Notes: generated by a model from the letters alone, not told the origin. A stretch of DNA of 64,000 nucleotides from Candidatus Trichorickettsia mobilis (GCF_963422225.1 NZ_OY728607.1:124001-188000); one strand, 5' to 3'; shown: positions 18,498 through 28,776, counted from the stretch's first letter. Numbers and translations are program-made.

Positions 18498-21400
18498 ATG
18501 ACAAAAAATAAAGAAATTAGTTTTTGCTTCACTAAGCTATTAATGCGGAGCATAACTTATGGTGGTGGCATATTATTATTAATTATTCTAGGGTTAGGAT
18601 TTTGGCTCAATACTAATCGAGCTCAGCAGTATATTAGTTTATTGATCATAAATTCTATCAATCAAAACCTTGGTTATAATGTTGAGCTAGATGGTTTAGA
18701 ATTTAAGTTTCCTTTAAAACTTCTTCTGAAGTCTATAAGATTATCAGATCATAATGGATTATGGTTGGCAGCAAAAAATACGCAGCTTAGTGTTTCTCCA
18801 ACAAGATTATTTAGTCGCAAGCTAGTAATTGACGAACTGACGTTTGAGTATATAGAGTTGATTCGTATTCCTGAGCAGGTGAGTGTTAGTGCTAGCAGTA
18901 CTGATAAAGTTGTTGATATCTCTATTAGTAATATTAATATTCTTAATGCTGTAATCAGTCAGCGCATCACTAGCTTGAACTCTGAATTAGCATTAGCTAT
19001 AACAGGGAATCTATTATGGCAGGGAGCGGAAAGAAATTTAACATTTATCCTTGATTCAATTGTTGCAACAAATTTTATCGATTCATTATTTGAACAAGTT
19101 TATTCCTCTCGTGTAGTACACTCTCTGCCATCCCCACATTTTTTGTCATCCCTGCAAAAGCAGGGATCCAGTCGAATCTACATGGATTCCTGCTTTCGCA
19201 GGAATGACAGAGGAGAGTACTGGAATGGATGGTTGAGTCATTCCTCCTTGCGCAAAAACCCAATAGATTTTACTGCTAAACTACATATCGCAGGCAATTA
19301 TTCAATGAAAAATCAGCAGCTTATATTTGATAATTTATTATTGAATTTTAATAATACTATAATCAACGGTAGTAGTAGTATTAACTTTACAACTGAAATG
19401 TTGAATGGACAATATACAATATATACTAATATCTTTCATAAACTCGTTAAAGAGATGGATGAAAATAGCACCATGGACGGGAAGCTAACTCTTGCCGGCA
19501 CTGTAAAAGCTCCGGAGCTTGCAGCTTTTTTGCAGACAAAAAATATAAAGTATATAGATACTTCTATTCCAGATATTTTATGGACAACCATAATCAAATA
19601 TAATGAGCAAAAACTATCTGGCGAGCTTACCGCAACAACTACACTGAAAGATATGTCAATAAAAACTGATTTTGTTTTAGGAGCAGATAATTTAATTTAT
19701 TTTAATAATATTATAGGTAACGCTGATTATGTTACTGCTAAAGGTCAAGCTGTTTGGAACAAGTCTAATAATTTGATTAACGGTAATATAAAGATGGTAA
19801 GTGATGATTTATCGACATTATCAGCATTTTTATTAATCCCATTAAAAGGAAAGGCTGCCGTAGAAATTAAGATGGAAGCACCTTCACAGCTTCAAGCTTG
19901 CATTATTACGGCTAATATTGAGCAATTATTTACCTCGTTAGCGCAAGCCTCAAAAACTTTGATTGACATTAAAGTGAGTGATCTCTGGAAATTAAGGCTA
20001 GAAAAGGCAAAAATAGAGTTTCGTGAGGCTTATGTTCAAGGAAAGATTTTTGATCGCTTAATATTAGAAGCAACTGAACATCATACAGGGTGGAACCTTA
20101 GTATGATAGGCTTTAATCAAGAAAAACATCATTCTTTCAATCTTAAAGCTTTAATATCTTTATTATTAAAATCAGCACAAGAGTTTTCTAGCTCGCTCTC
20201 CAACATCACTGGCAATTATGGTGAGCACAAAATAACCAGTGATCAACCGATGAATTTTGCCTATGATCATGGTAAATTATCATGGGAGATCAAAAAATTA
20301 AAACTGGATAATGGTTTTATTACCGGCAATGGTCAGTTAACTGAGAATAAAATCGATGCAATATTAATATTTGAAAAAATCCCAATTTTGTGGTTGCCAT
20401 TAACAGCCTATTCTCCGCTAAAGCATGCTAAAGCTCATGGTCAACTTACATTAACTGGTAGTCTTTTAGCACCTCAGTTTGCAGGTAATGTGAGAGTTAC
20501 TAACATTGATCTTGCAAATACTGTAGCTCCTGACTCAATGATGATACTGGAGGCTAAGCTTATGGAACAATTGCTGCACATAAATCTAAAAATAACATCA
20601 AGAAATATTGCAGCACTAACTGGAGAATTGACAGTACCAGTTAAAGCCTCATTATCTCCTTTTTTATTTGAAGTGGTGAGAGACGAAAAGATAAAAGGTG
20701 CCTTATCGCTTGATACTTTAATTGAGCCCTTTACCAGAACATATTTGCCGGTCATTCATCAACTTACTGGCGTGTTATCTGGACATCTACAATTAAATGG
20801 TAGTCTCAATCATCCTAAACTTGATGGAATTCTTACTTTTGCTAAGGGCAGTTATATTTATGATAGATTAGGGTTAAAGTTACAAAATATCCATGGTATT
20901 TTTAAAGCTAATAATGGAATTATCAATATAGATGAATTTAAAGCACAAGATAATCAAGGAAATAAACTATCTGCTACCGCCAGGATAATGTTGGATAAGA
21001 ACGATAAACCTTTTGAAGCCACTTTAGTCACTAATGGCTTTAATTTATTAAATCATCCAAACGTTCGTGGGTTGGTAAAAACTGATTTAGTAATAAAAGG
21101 TAATAATGTTGCAGCACAAGCAAGCGGTGCGATAGAAGTCGGATCTTTAGAAATCACTATTCCCGATCAATTTAAACACGATATTCCTACACTAAATATA
21201 GTAGAAACAATTCCACATCCACTAGAAAAAGAATTAATTAACTCAAGTTTTTTATCTACCTATCCATTGTCTATGAAAATATCAATATCTACTAAATCTC
21301 AGATTTTTGTTAGAGGTTGGGGGCTTAATGCAGAACTTGGAGGTAAGCTACAAGTTAAGGGCACTATCGATCACCCAAACATTGAAGGCAAGCTACAAGT

Positions 21401-21989
21401 TATTAGAGGGAGGTATCAGGAATTTGGCAAACAATGGAATCTAAAAGAAGGGTCTCTCATTTTTGAAGGAGATATTCCGCCGTCACCATATTTAAATATT
21501 AAAGGTATCACTACTACAGAAAATATCGAAATTAGCCCAGTATTGTCTGGGCCATTACTTACCCCAACTCTTGCCATTGAATCTTCTCCGATATTGCCCC
21601 AGGAGGAAATATTATCAATACTTTTATTTGGCAAAGAATCGAAGAATATTAGCGCATTTCAAGCAATACAATTAGCTAATAATTTAAAGCGCTTATCAGG
21701 ACATGGGAGTGCAGTGAGTTTTGATCCTATATCTTCCGCTAGAAAATTGCTTGGTGTGGATGACATCAAAGTAAAAACTAATAAAAATGAGCTGGGACAA
21801 CAGGAAACAGCTGTTGGAGTCGGCAAATATTTAACTGACAAAGTATATTTTGAAATTGAACGAGGGATGCAGGCTGGTACTGGAAAGGGGAGAATTGAAG
21901 TAGAAATAACAAATCATTTGTTTATTGAAAGTTCAAGTGGTGGCAATGATTCAAACTCGATAGGAGTCAATTGGCGCAAGGATTATTGA
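18498..21989 (+). CDS. tamB: TamB, inner-membrane-anchored translocation/assembly protein
   Basis: 1163 aa. The ATG follows the tamA stop codon directly. An N-terminal membrane anchor (YGGGILLLIILGLGFWL) is followed by long beta-rich repeats of the AsmA/TamB type and the diagnostic C-terminal DUF490 region (GTIDHPNIEGKLQVIRGRY ... VGVGKYLTDKVYFEIERG). Residues about 205-250 are an in-frame insertion derived from a palindromic repeat (19145-19208), rich in Ser, Arg and Asn. The rest of the frame is intact, so the insertion appears tolerated. Coupled to tamA. Confidence 0.92.
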   Translation: MTKNKEISFCFTKLLMRSITYGGGILLLIILGLGFWLNTNRAQQYISLLIINSINQNLGYNVELDGLEFKFPLKLLLKSIRLSDHNGLWLAAKNTQLSVSPTRLFSRKLVIDELTFEYIELIRIPEQVSVSASSTDKVVDISISNINILNAVISQRITSLNSELALAITGNLLWQGAERNLTFILDSIVATNFIDSLFEQVYSSRVVHSLPSPHFLSSLQKQGSSRIYMDSCFRRNDRGEYWNGWLSHSSLRKNPIDFTAKLHIAGNYSMKNQQLIFDNLLLNFNNTIINGSSSINFTTEMLNGQYTIYTNIFHKLVKEMDENSTMDGKLTLAGTVKAPELAAFLQTKNIKYIDTSIPDILWTTIIKYNEQKLSGELTATTTLKDMSIKTDFVLGADNLIYFNNIIGNADYVTAKGQAVWNKSNNLINGNIKMVSDDLSTLSAFLLIPLKGKAAVEIKMEAPSQLQACIITANIEQLFTSLAQASKTLIDIKVSDLWKLRLEKAKIEFREAYVQGKIFDRLILEATEHHTGWNLSMIGFNQEKHHSFNLKALISLLLKSAQEFSSSLSNITGNYGEHKITSDQPMNFAYDHGKLSWEIKKLKLDNGFITGNGQLTENKIDAILIFEKIPILWLPLTAYSPLKHAKAHGQLTLTGSLLAPQFAGNVRVTNIDLANTVAPDSMMILEAKLMEQLLHINLKITSRNIAALTGELTVPVKASLSPFLFEVVRDEKIKGALSLDTLIEPFTRTYLPVIHQLTGVLSGHLQLNGSLNHPKLDGILTFAKGSYIYDRLGLKLQNIHGIFKANNGIINIDEFKAQDNQGNKLSATARIMLDKNDKPFEATLVTNGFNLLNHPNVRGLVKTDLVIKGNNVAAQASGAIEVGSLEITIPDQFKHDIPTLNIVETIPHPLEKELINSSFLSTYPLSMKISISTKSQIFVRGWGLNAELGGKLQVKGTIDHPNIEGKLQVIRGRYQEFGKQWNLKEGSLIFEGDIPPSPYLNIKGITTTENIEISPVLSGPLLTPTLAIESSPILPQEEILSILLFGKESKNISAFQAIQLANNLKRLSGHGSAVSFDPISSARKLLGVDDIKVKTNKNELGQQETAVGVGKYLTDKVYFEIERGMQAGTGKGRIEVEITNHLFIESSSGGNDSNSIGVNWRKDY
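19145..19208. repeat. 64-bp palindrome inserted in frame in tamB
   Basis: Arms GTCATCCCTGCAAAAGCAGG and CCTGCTTTCGCAGGAATGAC enclose ATCCAGTCGAATCTACATGGAT. Further outer homology extends to about 19110 and 19225. It encodes residues 216-237 of TamB (QKQGSSRIYMDSCFRRND). The same element, same length and same reading frame lies in ftsI at 34935-34998. It behaves like the protein-coding palindromic elements known from Rickettsia. Confidence 0.88.
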
Positions 21990-22097
21990 GAGGTGAGCAT
22001 TGTTCACGGGTTTTGAAAAAGAGACGAGATGAACCGGCAAGCTTTAGCTGGAGTAGTTGAAATTTAACTCAAGACGAAGCATGTACTAGAATCGTGT

Positions 22098-22247
22098 AGA
22101 GAGTGTTCAATGAATTGTGTCAATAAGATTCGTCATTGCGAGGGCTTTGCCCGAAGCAATCCAGTCAATTTCAAACACCGAGTTTTTCTGGATTGCTTCG
22201 ACTTCGTCTCGCAATGACAATTTGACACAGTTCATTGAGCACTCTCT
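22098..22247. repeat. Palindromic element (CATTGCGAG family), copy P2
   Basis: 150 bp with end repeats AGAGAGTGTTCAATGAATTG and its near-perfect complement (two mismatches over 26 bases), inner CGTCATTGCGAGG / CTCGCAATGAC and GAAGCAATCCAG / CTGGATTGCTTC. It is the cleanest complete copy in the window and lies between tamB and the next gene. Confidence 0.88.
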
Positions 22248-22249
22248 AC

Positions 22250-22316
22250 TTGAAGCTCCGTCTGTACATTTTGCCTGAAAAATTCTTCAACCATTTCTAG
22301 GTTATGCAAGAGGTCT
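22250..22316. repeat. Fragment of short AGACCTCTTGCATAA element
   Basis: Read on the minus strand from 22316 it begins AGACCTCTTGCATAACCT, then GAAATGGTT and AGGCAAAATGTA. It matches the element at 33473-33534 after mraZ. The far end lacks the matching inverted end, so the copy is truncated next to palindrome P2. Confidence 0.65.
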
Positions 22317-22331
22317 AATATAATTTAGAAA

Positions 22332-22619
22332 TTATATTTCTGTAATACTTATCTCATTTTCTCCTAGCATTGCGATTTTAAATGGATTGTTGGTATCTAG
22401 AAGATAATTTTTAATAAAATTATCTTCTGCATCATATATGCGTATATTACCATGTAATCCTTGAGAGAAAATAGCAGCAGTTATATCAGTGGCAGGACCA
22501 AAATTCTCATCATCGTGATGAAGAGAAATTTCTAGGTCTTTAGTATTATCATCACATTTTGTTTCTATAGGTTGGCCAACTTTATCCATGGCAGCTGATT
22601 TAGCAAATAATTTTAACAT
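22332..22619 (-). CDS. Hypothetical protein, 95 aa
   Basis: Small acidic protein (MLKLFAKSAAMDKVGQP ... GENEISITEI) without membrane segments or a motif I recognise. The middle part (GLHGNIRIYDAEDNFIKNYLLD) alternates in a way that suggests beta strands. RBS-like GAGGAATT precedes the ATG. It stands alone between a repeat cluster and a terminator. A Rickettsiales-specific gene is the likeliest reading. Confidence 0.55.
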   Translation of the reverse strand: MLKLFAKSAAMDKVGQPIETKCDDNTKDLEISLHHDDENFGPATDITAAIFSQGLHGNIRIYDAEDNFIKNYLLDTNNPFKIAMLGENEISITEI

Positions 22620-22719
22620 AATAATTCCTCTATATTTATTTTAAATTAAAGCATAATGCCGTAATTTATATGGTGTAGAAGGTGTAGCCTACTCAAACAT
22701 TAAGTTGTTTTAATGAATA

Positions 22720-22759
22720 TAAAAAAACTCTGTGATCCGGTCAATAAGATTATAGAGTT
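22720..22759 (-). terminator. Rho-independent terminator
   Basis: On the minus strand, arms AACTCTATAATC and GATCACAGAGTT (10 of 12 paired) enclose a 10-base loop and run into TTTTTTT. It follows the stop of the methyltransferase gene at 22782 by about 20 bases and would end that transcript. Confidence 0.75.
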
Positions 22760-22781
22760 GACTAGTTGCTAATATTTCTTG

Positions 22782-23594
22782 TTATTTCGAATTAGGATTT
22801 ATAACCCCTCGAGTTTTGCTGACAATAAAACTGATCATATTAATCTGATCATTAAATGTTGTTTCAGTTTTTAAGATTGTTAACATCTTTTTTGAGATCG
22901 AGTAGTTTGGCATATTCATCATGATGTTAGATTCTCCAGCCATTTTTAGTGCTTTCATTAGTGCAAAAGCACTATTATATTCAAGATCAATTTCTTCAAT
23001 ATCAACAATAATATCCTGGAAATTAGCTTGTTGTAATAAAGGAGCCATGTGATCAAAATGGATAAAGGGAGGTATATGTTGACTGTGAAAATGATTTGCA
23101 GCGGTCTCTGCTTCGATTAAGTAATGACGTAAATTTTTAAGGCTCTTGCCGCCGATAAAATTAGCAATAAAAATTCCGTCTGTGGCTAACCAATTATGGA
23201 TATTCTTTAAAAAACGAGGAACATTATTAATCCAATGTAGACCTAATGAAAAAGTAATCAGATCAAAATTATTGGCCGCAAACTCCAATTCTTCTTCATC
23301 TGCCAATAATTTTATTGTACATTCAACTTTATCAATCATCTCAACTGAGATATCGGTGGCAATAAGAGTGGCATTATTATACTTGTTCAGCAAAGCCAAC
23401 GATAAATAACCATTACGACAACCAATATCTAAAATATTAACAAAATTTCGATCTAACATTTGCAAGTTTTCTACAATATTGTCAGCAGCGTACTTTTCAA
23501 GCGGATAATTATTTATGATATTTGCTGCTTTGTTTCTATTGCTGCGTAATCTTTGTCGATTGAATAAGATTGGTTGTTTAGCTAAACGATCCAT
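22782..23594 (-). CDS. SAM-dependent methyltransferase, BioC/NDUFAF5-like
   Basis: 270 aa. The SAM motif I is ILDIGCRNGYLSLALL (about residues 54-69), followed by ATDIS, a post-motif FDLITFSLGLHWINNVP and a C-terminal cap. The pattern MDRLAKQPILFNRQRLRSNRNKAA at the N-terminus resembles mitochondrial NDUFAF5 and its alphaproteobacterial relatives, which act in complex I assembly; BioC is the alternative. The start codon directly follows a MITE end, which supplies GAGAGAGG eight bases upstream as a possible RBS. Originally the gene started about 4 bases after the upstream transglycosylase stop. Confidence 0.8.
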   Translation of the reverse strand: MDRLAKQPILFNRQRLRSNRNKAANIINNYPLEKYAADNIVENLQMLDRNFVNILDIGCRNGYLSLALLNKYNNATLIATDISVEMIDKVECTIKLLADEEELEFAANNFDLITFSLGLHWINNVPRFLKNIHNWLATDGIFIANFIGGKSLKNLRHYLIEAETAANHFHSQHIPPFIHFDHMAPLLQQANFQDIIVDIEEIDLEYNSAFALMKALKMAGESNIMMNMPNYSISKKMLTILKTETTFNDQINMISFIVSKTRGVINPNSK

Positions 23595-23595
23595 T

Positions 23596-23737
23596 AGACC
23601 TCTCTCACAAACTTAGCAATGCGGATGATTTGTACACATGTCAGGTACTCGAATCCGAAACAAACCAAAAGTATGCTGCGAGTCGAGGTTTCGTGTCTCC
23701 TTCAAATCCTCTCTTTGACGCGATGTGAGAGAGGTCT
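23596..23737. mobile_element. MITE related to the 908-bp IS, copy M2
   Basis: 142 bp bounded by AGACCTCTCTCACAAACT and GTGAGAGAGGTCT, flanked by ATT at 23593-23595 and 23738-23740. It aligns along its length with the MITE at 50002. The left duplication overlaps the start codon of the methyltransferase gene (CAT at 23592-23594 on the plus strand). It occupies nearly the whole gap between two co-directional genes. Confidence 0.9.
23729..23736 (-). promoter_or_regulatory. Purine-rich MITE end opposite the gene-proximal end (not an RBS)
   Basis: Both MITE ends contain GAGAGAGG or its complement. At this end the purine-rich strand is the plus strand, so it cannot serve the minus-strand genes. The functional candidate is the other end at 23597-23604, where the minus strand reads GAGAGAGGTCTAATG into the methyltransferase start. 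I record both to avoid confusion. Confidence 0.4.
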
Positions 23738-23743
23738 ATTTAA

Positions 23744-24670
23744 TTATTGGGCTACCGGTTGGCGTGGTGGTACTCGTACCATCATATTGTTACGATTTTT
23801 GTTATTTAGTGATATTTTTCTATAAGTTGCATTGTTTTTTGCAGTAGCTCTCTTCTGAAGTTCTATTTCCGCGGATGATTTATATATAGGTTTAGTGCTC
23901 GAATTCTTACGAGTGCTAACATATGCTTCTGGCTTGCGTGTTCTATCTCCACGATTGTTATTCAAAGCAGCGGTTTTTAAAAAAGCTCTAGCTTTATTTG
24001 GTGTTGAAACATAAGTTTTTTCTGGTTTAGTAGCGAGTTTTTGGTAAGAAACTTTAGAAACTGATGGAGGAGGGTGATTATAATAATGTGGATATGAATA
24101 TGCTTTTAAAGAATATTTGTATTCATTCATATTATTGGCAATTTTTACCACACTTTCTTTGTATTTTGAGCCAAGCTCATGGGTTGCGGAATGGTAATGG
24201 GCAATTGCCTGCAACCAATTACCCAGTTGAGCATATTTTTTTTTAAGAAATTCAGCGCCATAAGTAATATTGCTGACCGGATCAAAAGCATGTTCAATAG
24301 ATTTAAAGGCATCAGGATGATGCTTAAGATTGATCTGCATGCAACCAATATCAATGCTGGTTTTACCAGTGAGTAGCTGTTGTTTGACGAATAACACTGC
24401 TTCTTTTTTATTATCAAAAAAATAACCTTGTCCTTCAACATTCACAGTCCAAGGCCAAACAATCCTGATATTATGTTTAGAGTGAGTTTTTCCGGATTCT
24501 TGTAAAGAAATTGAGTGCAAAGTATCTAAAGGAATACGGTGTTTTCTTTCGAAATATGAAAATAACCGTGAGCATTTTAATGATTCTGCCATTTCACGAT
24601 CAAGTACCGCAAGCGTTTGGTAAGGAAAGTACCAAAGGGTAAACGATAAAAATAACCGCAAAAACATCAT
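23744..24670 (-). CDS. Lytic transglycosylase, SLT domain
   Basis: 308 aa with a signal peptide (MMFLRLFLSFTLWYFPYQTLA). The SLT domain has the catalytic Glu58 in SISLQESG, the motif IDIGCMQINLKHH (family GLMQI) and the helix QAIAHYHSATHELGSKY. It would cleave the glycan strands of peptidoglycan in the periplasm. The last 130 residues are basic, rich in Lys, Asn and Ser, and look disordered; they may bind the wall or a partner. The methyltransferase gene follows on the same strand after a MITE. Confidence 0.88.
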   Translation of the reverse strand: MMFLRLFLSFTLWYFPYQTLAVLDREMAESLKCSRLFSYFERKHRIPLDTLHSISLQESGKTHSKHNIRIVWPWTVNVEGQGYFFDNKKEAVLFVKQQLLTGKTSIDIGCMQINLKHHPDAFKSIEHAFDPVSNITYGAEFLKKKYAQLGNWLQAIAHYHSATHELGSKYKESVVKIANNMNEYKYSLKAYSYPHYYNHPPPSVSKVSYQKLATKPEKTYVSTPNKARAFLKTAALNNNRGDRTRKPEAYVSTRKNSSTKPIYKSSAEIELQKRATAKNNATYRKISLNNKNRNNMMVRVPPRQPVAQ

Positions 24671-24907
24671 ATTTATAAATTGTATTTAATTAAAGCAGAG
24701 CGACTCCATACATAAAAATGTTCCCTGAGCCTTAGTGTTATCTTGAATAGGTGCTTATTGTACAATACAGCTATTATTAGCTAATATAAATCTTTTCATT
24801 AAGTAAACTACAATTTTATAATTTGCCGTGGTTTTTGTTGTTAACAAATAATTGTTTACAAAAGTTTATAGTATATGATAGCTAATTTAAGTATTTACGG
24901 AGGTGTT

Positions 24908-25144
24908 ATGTCAAAGACTACTACAGAATTAGCTTTATATCAAGATCCTTTGGAGAGTATAAGAAAATATTACAATCAAATGTTTGTAAATTCATTTCAA
25001 GCTCAATGGAATGATTTGAAGTTTTTGGATCTGAGTGATGGAATAGAATTATTAAAATATTATAGCTTATTGTCAGATGATATAACAGTCAAAATACCAT
25101 ATATCTATAAATTTTCAAAAAATGAACAGTCATTTCTTACATAA
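24908..25144 (+). CDS. Hypothetical protein, 78 aa
   Basis: Starts at the ATG at 24908, chosen for the strong RBS (ACGGAGGTGTT); an in-frame ATG at 24875 lacks one. The product (MSKTTTELALYQDPLESIRKYYNQMF ... KFSKNEQSFLT) is mostly helical in character, has no membrane segment or signal peptide and no family I recognise. It lies alone between convergent-side neighbours. Confidence 0.6.
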   Translation: MSKTTTELALYQDPLESIRKYYNQMFVNSFQAQWNDLKFLDLSDGIELLKYYSLLSDDITVKIPYIYKFSKNEQSFLT

Positions 25145-25221
25145 TTGGCAATAGTTCGTTGCAATAATAGAGCGTGAACAACGTTCACAATTAACAAGGT
25201 AAAATAACTCCAGATTGTTTA

Positions 25222-27228
25222 TTAAGCACTCTCCTCAAATTCAATTAGAACCTGATTGGCAAATACTTGATCTTTTTCATTGACTAATATTTTGGCGATA
25301 GTGGAGGTTCGTTCTGCTGTAATTACATTCTCCATCTTCATTGCTGTCAAAATCATAATATCTTGCCCAGGGACTACTTGTTCACCTACTTGCACTTTAA
25401 TTGCAGCTATTTGTCCAGCTAGAGGAGCGTGTAAAGTTGTTAAAATATCAACATGCGGCTTGGAAATCATTAGTGCTTCCAGCTCTGACATTCTAGGAGA
25501 GCGTACAAAAGCATTAACACTAAGCCCTGAGTGCGTTAGCATATAACCAGTGCGAATTCTTTCAATTTTGACATTTACTTTATTGCCATTAACCAAACCA
25601 CTAAATAAATGACTGCCTAAATTCCAGTTACTGCGGATGTAGATTCTATTTGATCCTTGTCTGATATTATACCCGTCTGCAACCGGTTTGATTAATATTG
25701 GAAACAGTTTATCATCGATAGACACTACCCAACGCGTACCAATATTGTTAGTTTGGTCGATAATTTGTCCGAAGATTGATGCGGCTCTTTTTTGTTCCGC
25801 AATATATATATATATTGCAGTTGACAGGAATACTTCGGTAATCTCTGAAGTTAAGGCCGCTCCAGAAAAGCCGTCAGGATATTCTTCTGCGATAAAGCCA
25901 GTATTAATATCACCGCTAATAAATCGCGGATTTGACATTACTGCTTCCAAAAAACTTATATTATGAGCTATACCCTTAATGATATAAGAACTTAAAGCGG
26001 AACGCATCACTTCTATAGCTTGCTCACGAGTGTCATGATAAGTACATAATTTAGCAATCATCGAATCATAAAACATGCTGACTTCACCACCAGAGCCAAT
26101 GCCATTATCTATTCTGATATTAGAGCTCTTTGGTGGTTCTGAATATTCGGTAATTCTACCGCTGGAAGGCAAGAATCCTCTTGAGGGATCTTCTGCGCAA
26201 ATTCGTGATTCAATGGCCCAGCCTTTTAAGACTATATCCTGTTGTGAGAAAGCTAATTTTTCTCCGGCAGCAATTTTAATCATTTCTTCAACAATATCGA
26301 TTCCGGTAACCAACTCAGTTACCGGGTGCTCAACTTGCAGTCTGGTATTCATCTCAAGAAAGTAAAAATTACTATCAGCAGTCACCATAAACTCAACAGT
26401 GCCAGCAGAGTAGTATCCTACCTTACGAGATAATGCTATCACTTCAGCATACATTTTTTGCCTAGTATCTTCATTTAAGAACGGGCTTGGGGCTTCTTCA
26501 ATCACTTTTTGATGATATCGTTGAATTGAACATTCACGTTCACCAAGACACACGGCATTTCCATGTTGATCAGCTAGTAATTGTATTTCAATATGTCGTG
26601 GTGACGAGATCAGTTTTTCAATAAATACTCTACCGTCACTAAAACTATTTACTGCTTCTAATCTGGCCGATGAAAAAGCAGCAGTCATTTCTTGTGAGTT
26701 TTTGACTACTCGCATCCCTCTACCACCACCGCCAGCAGCAGCTTTTACTATTACCGGGAATCCAATATCTTCTGCTATGTTAATTGCTTGATTTACTGTA
26801 TTAATGGTGCCCATATAGCCTGGAACTGTAGTTACTCCAGCTTCAATTGCAATTTTTTTAGCAGCTATCTTATCACCCATTTGTTTAATTGCTTGCGCAC
26901 TAGGGCCAATTAAAGTTACACCCTCTCTTTTTAAAATATTAGCAAAATTTGAATTTTCTGCTAAAAATCCGTATCCTGGATGAACCGCGCTTGCCCCGCT
27001 TGCTCTGATGGCATTGATAATATTTTTTATGGATAAATAGCTTTCAGTAGCCGGAGAATTCCCAATATAATAGGCTTCATCGGCATATTGCACATGCATG
27101 GCATTGGTATCAGCTTCAGAATAAACGGCAACAGATTTGATGCCCATTTTTTTTAGCGAACGCATAATTCTAAGGGCGATTTCACCTCTGTTAGCGATTA
27201 AAACTTTATCAAATAATGGTTTATTCAT
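25222..27228 (-). CDS. pccA: Propionyl-CoA carboxylase alpha subunit
   Basis: 668 aa. A biotin carboxylase domain (NRGEIALRIMRSL, ATP-grasp AAAGGGGRGMRVV, EMNTRLQVEHPVTE) precedes a BT linker region and a C-terminal biotinyl domain with the attachment lysine in AMKMEN (about residue 632). It carboxylates biotin with ATP and bicarbonate for transfer by PccB, making methylmalonyl-CoA from propionyl-CoA. It starts 3 bases after the pccB stop, so the pair is an operon. Acetyl-CoA carboxylase alpha is excluded by the covalently fused biotinyl domain. Confidence 0.93.
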   Translation of the reverse strand: MNKPLFDKVLIANRGEIALRIMRSLKKMGIKSVAVYSEADTNAMHVQYADEAYYIGNSPATESYLSIKNIINAIRASGASAVHPGYGFLAENSNFANILKREGVTLIGPSAQAIKQMGDKIAAKKIAIEAGVTTVPGYMGTINTVNQAINIAEDIGFPVIVKAAAGGGGRGMRVVKNSQEMTAAFSSARLEAVNSFSDGRVFIEKLISSPRHIEIQLLADQHGNAVCLGERECSIQRYHQKVIEEAPSPFLNEDTRQKMYAEVIALSRKVGYYSAGTVEFMVTADSNFYFLEMNTRLQVEHPVTELVTGIDIVEEMIKIAAGEKLAFSQQDIVLKGWAIESRICAEDPSRGFLPSSGRITEYSEPPKSSNIRIDNGIGSGGEVSMFYDSMIAKLCTYHDTREQAIEVMRSALSSYIIKGIAHNISFLEAVMSNPRFISGDINTGFIAEEYPDGFSGAALTSEITEVFLSTAIYIYIAEQKRAASIFGQIIDQTNNIGTRWVVSIDDKLFPILIKPVADGYNIRQGSNRIYIRSNWNLGSHLFSGLVNGNKVNVKIERIRTGYMLTHSGLSVNAFVRSPRMSELEALMISKPHVDILTTLHAPLAGQIAAIKVQVGEQVVPGQDIMILTAMKMENVITAERTSTIAKILVNEKDQVFANQVLIEFEESA

Positions 27229-27231
27229 TGA

Positions 27232-28776
27232 TTACAACGGTAAATTATCATGTTTTTTCCATGGCGTGTGCACCTTTTTATTCTGCAAAAAATTGAGTGC
27301 CTTACATATACGCCATCTGGTGTTTTGAGGTTTAATTATGTCATCCAAATGGCCTCTGGAAGCAGCGATAAAAGGTGAGGTAATAGTTTCTCTATATTCT
27401 GCAATTTTTTGTTTTTTTAACTCTAAATCCTTACACTCTTCTTTAAATATTATTTCTGCTGCTCCCTCAGCGCCCATAACCGCAATTTCAGAATTAACCC
27501 AGGCGTAATTTATATCTCCGCATAGATGTTTTGAATTCATAACTATGTAGGCACCGCCATATGCTTTTCTAGTAATTACAGTAATCTTTGGTACAGTTGC
27601 TTCTGCATAAGCATAGAGCAATTTAGCTCCGTGTTTGATAATACCATTATATTCTTGATCTACACCAGGCAAGAATCCTGGAACATCAACTAGTGTCACT
27701 AGCGGGATGCTAAAAGCATCGCAAAAGCGGATAAATCGTGCTGCTTTTCTTGAGGCGTTAATATCCAGGCATCCTGCTAAATGCAGTGGTTGATTGGCAA
27801 CAAAGCCAACTGATCTTCCTTCCATATAGCCAAAGCCGATAATAATATTCTTGGCAAAATTTGGTTGAAGCTCAAAAAACTCTCCTTCATCAACTATACG
27901 TTCTAACAATTCAGTCATATCGTAGGGTTTATTCGGATTTGATGGTACTAAGGTAGTAAGAGACATATCGACTCGATCAGCAGGATCTTTAGTATCTCTA
28001 ATCGGTAGCGGAGCAGTATTGGATAGTGGTAAAAAATTAAAAAATCTTCTAGTTTCTAATAATGCTTCAACGTCATTTTTAAAAGCCAGGTCGGCAACAC
28101 CACTTTTAGTGGTATGCATTCGAGCGCCGCCAAGTTTTTCTTGGCTCACTTCTTCGCCAGTTACCGTTTTTACTACTTCTGGTCCAGTCACGAACATGTA
28201 AGAAGAGTCCTGTACCATGAAGATAAAATCAGTAAGGGCGGGGGAATATACTGCCCCACCGGCACAAGGACCCATGATTAAAGTTATTTGTGGAATGACG
28301 CCAGAGGCTAGGACGTTACGGTTAAATAATTCACCGTAGCCACCGAGAGCATCGACTCCTTCCTGAATTCTGGCACCACCAGAATCATTAATTCCAATAA
28401 CCGGTGCGCCTACCTTTAGTGCAGAATCCATAATATTACAGATTTTTTTGGCATGATATTCACCAAGAGAGCCGCCATGTACCGTAAAATCCTGACTATA
28501 AACAAAGACTAACCTACCATTGATAGTACCGTGACCAGTTACTACTCCGTCTCCAGGAAAGATTTTATCGCGCATTCCGAAATTATCGCATCGATGTTCA
28601 ACGAACATCCCAGTTTCTTCAAAGCTATCTGGATCTAAAAGAACCTCAATCCGTTCTCTGGCAGTTAACTTCCCTTTTGCATGTTGGATAGAAATACGTT
28701 TGATTCCTCCACCTTGCCTGGCAATATTTCGTTTTTCATCCAATATATCTTGACTTTGTAATGTGGTTTGATTCAT
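27232..28776 (-). CDS. pccB: Propionyl-CoA carboxylase beta subunit
   Basis: 514 aa from the ATG at 28776; an in-frame TTG at 28791 would add MVKLT. The carboxyltransferase family features are [20 protein letters not shown], the acyl-CoA-binding [17 protein letters not shown] and [13 protein letters not shown], and the C-terminal [14 protein letters not shown] with MGAEGAAEI. It transfers CO2 from biotin on PccA to propionyl-CoA. First gene of the pccBA operon. Confidence 0.93.
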   Translation of the reverse strand: MNQTTLQSQDILDEKRNIARQGGGIKRISIQHAKGKLTARERIEVLLDPDSFEETGMFVEHRCDNFGMRDKIFPGDGVVTGHGTINGRLVFVYSQDFTVHGGSLGEYHAKKICNIMDSALKVGAPVIGINDSGGARIQEGVDALGGYGELFNRNVLASGVIPQITLIMGPCAGGAVYSPALTDFIFMVQDSSYMFVTGPEVVKTVTGEEVSQEKLGGARMHTTKSGVADLAFKNDVEALLETRRFFNFLPLSNTAPLPIRDTKDPADRVDMSLTTLVPSNPNKPYDMTELLERIVDEGEFFELQPNFAKNIIIGFGYMEGRSVGFVANQPLHLAGCLDINASRKAARFIRFCDAFSIPLVTLVDVPGFLPGVDQEYNGIIKHGAKLLYAYAEATVPKITVITRKAYGGAYIVMNSKHLCGDINYAWVNSEIAVMGAEGAAEIIFKEECKDLELKKQKIAEYRETITSPFIAASRGHLDDIIKPQNTRWRICKALNFLQNKKVHTPWKKHDNLPL

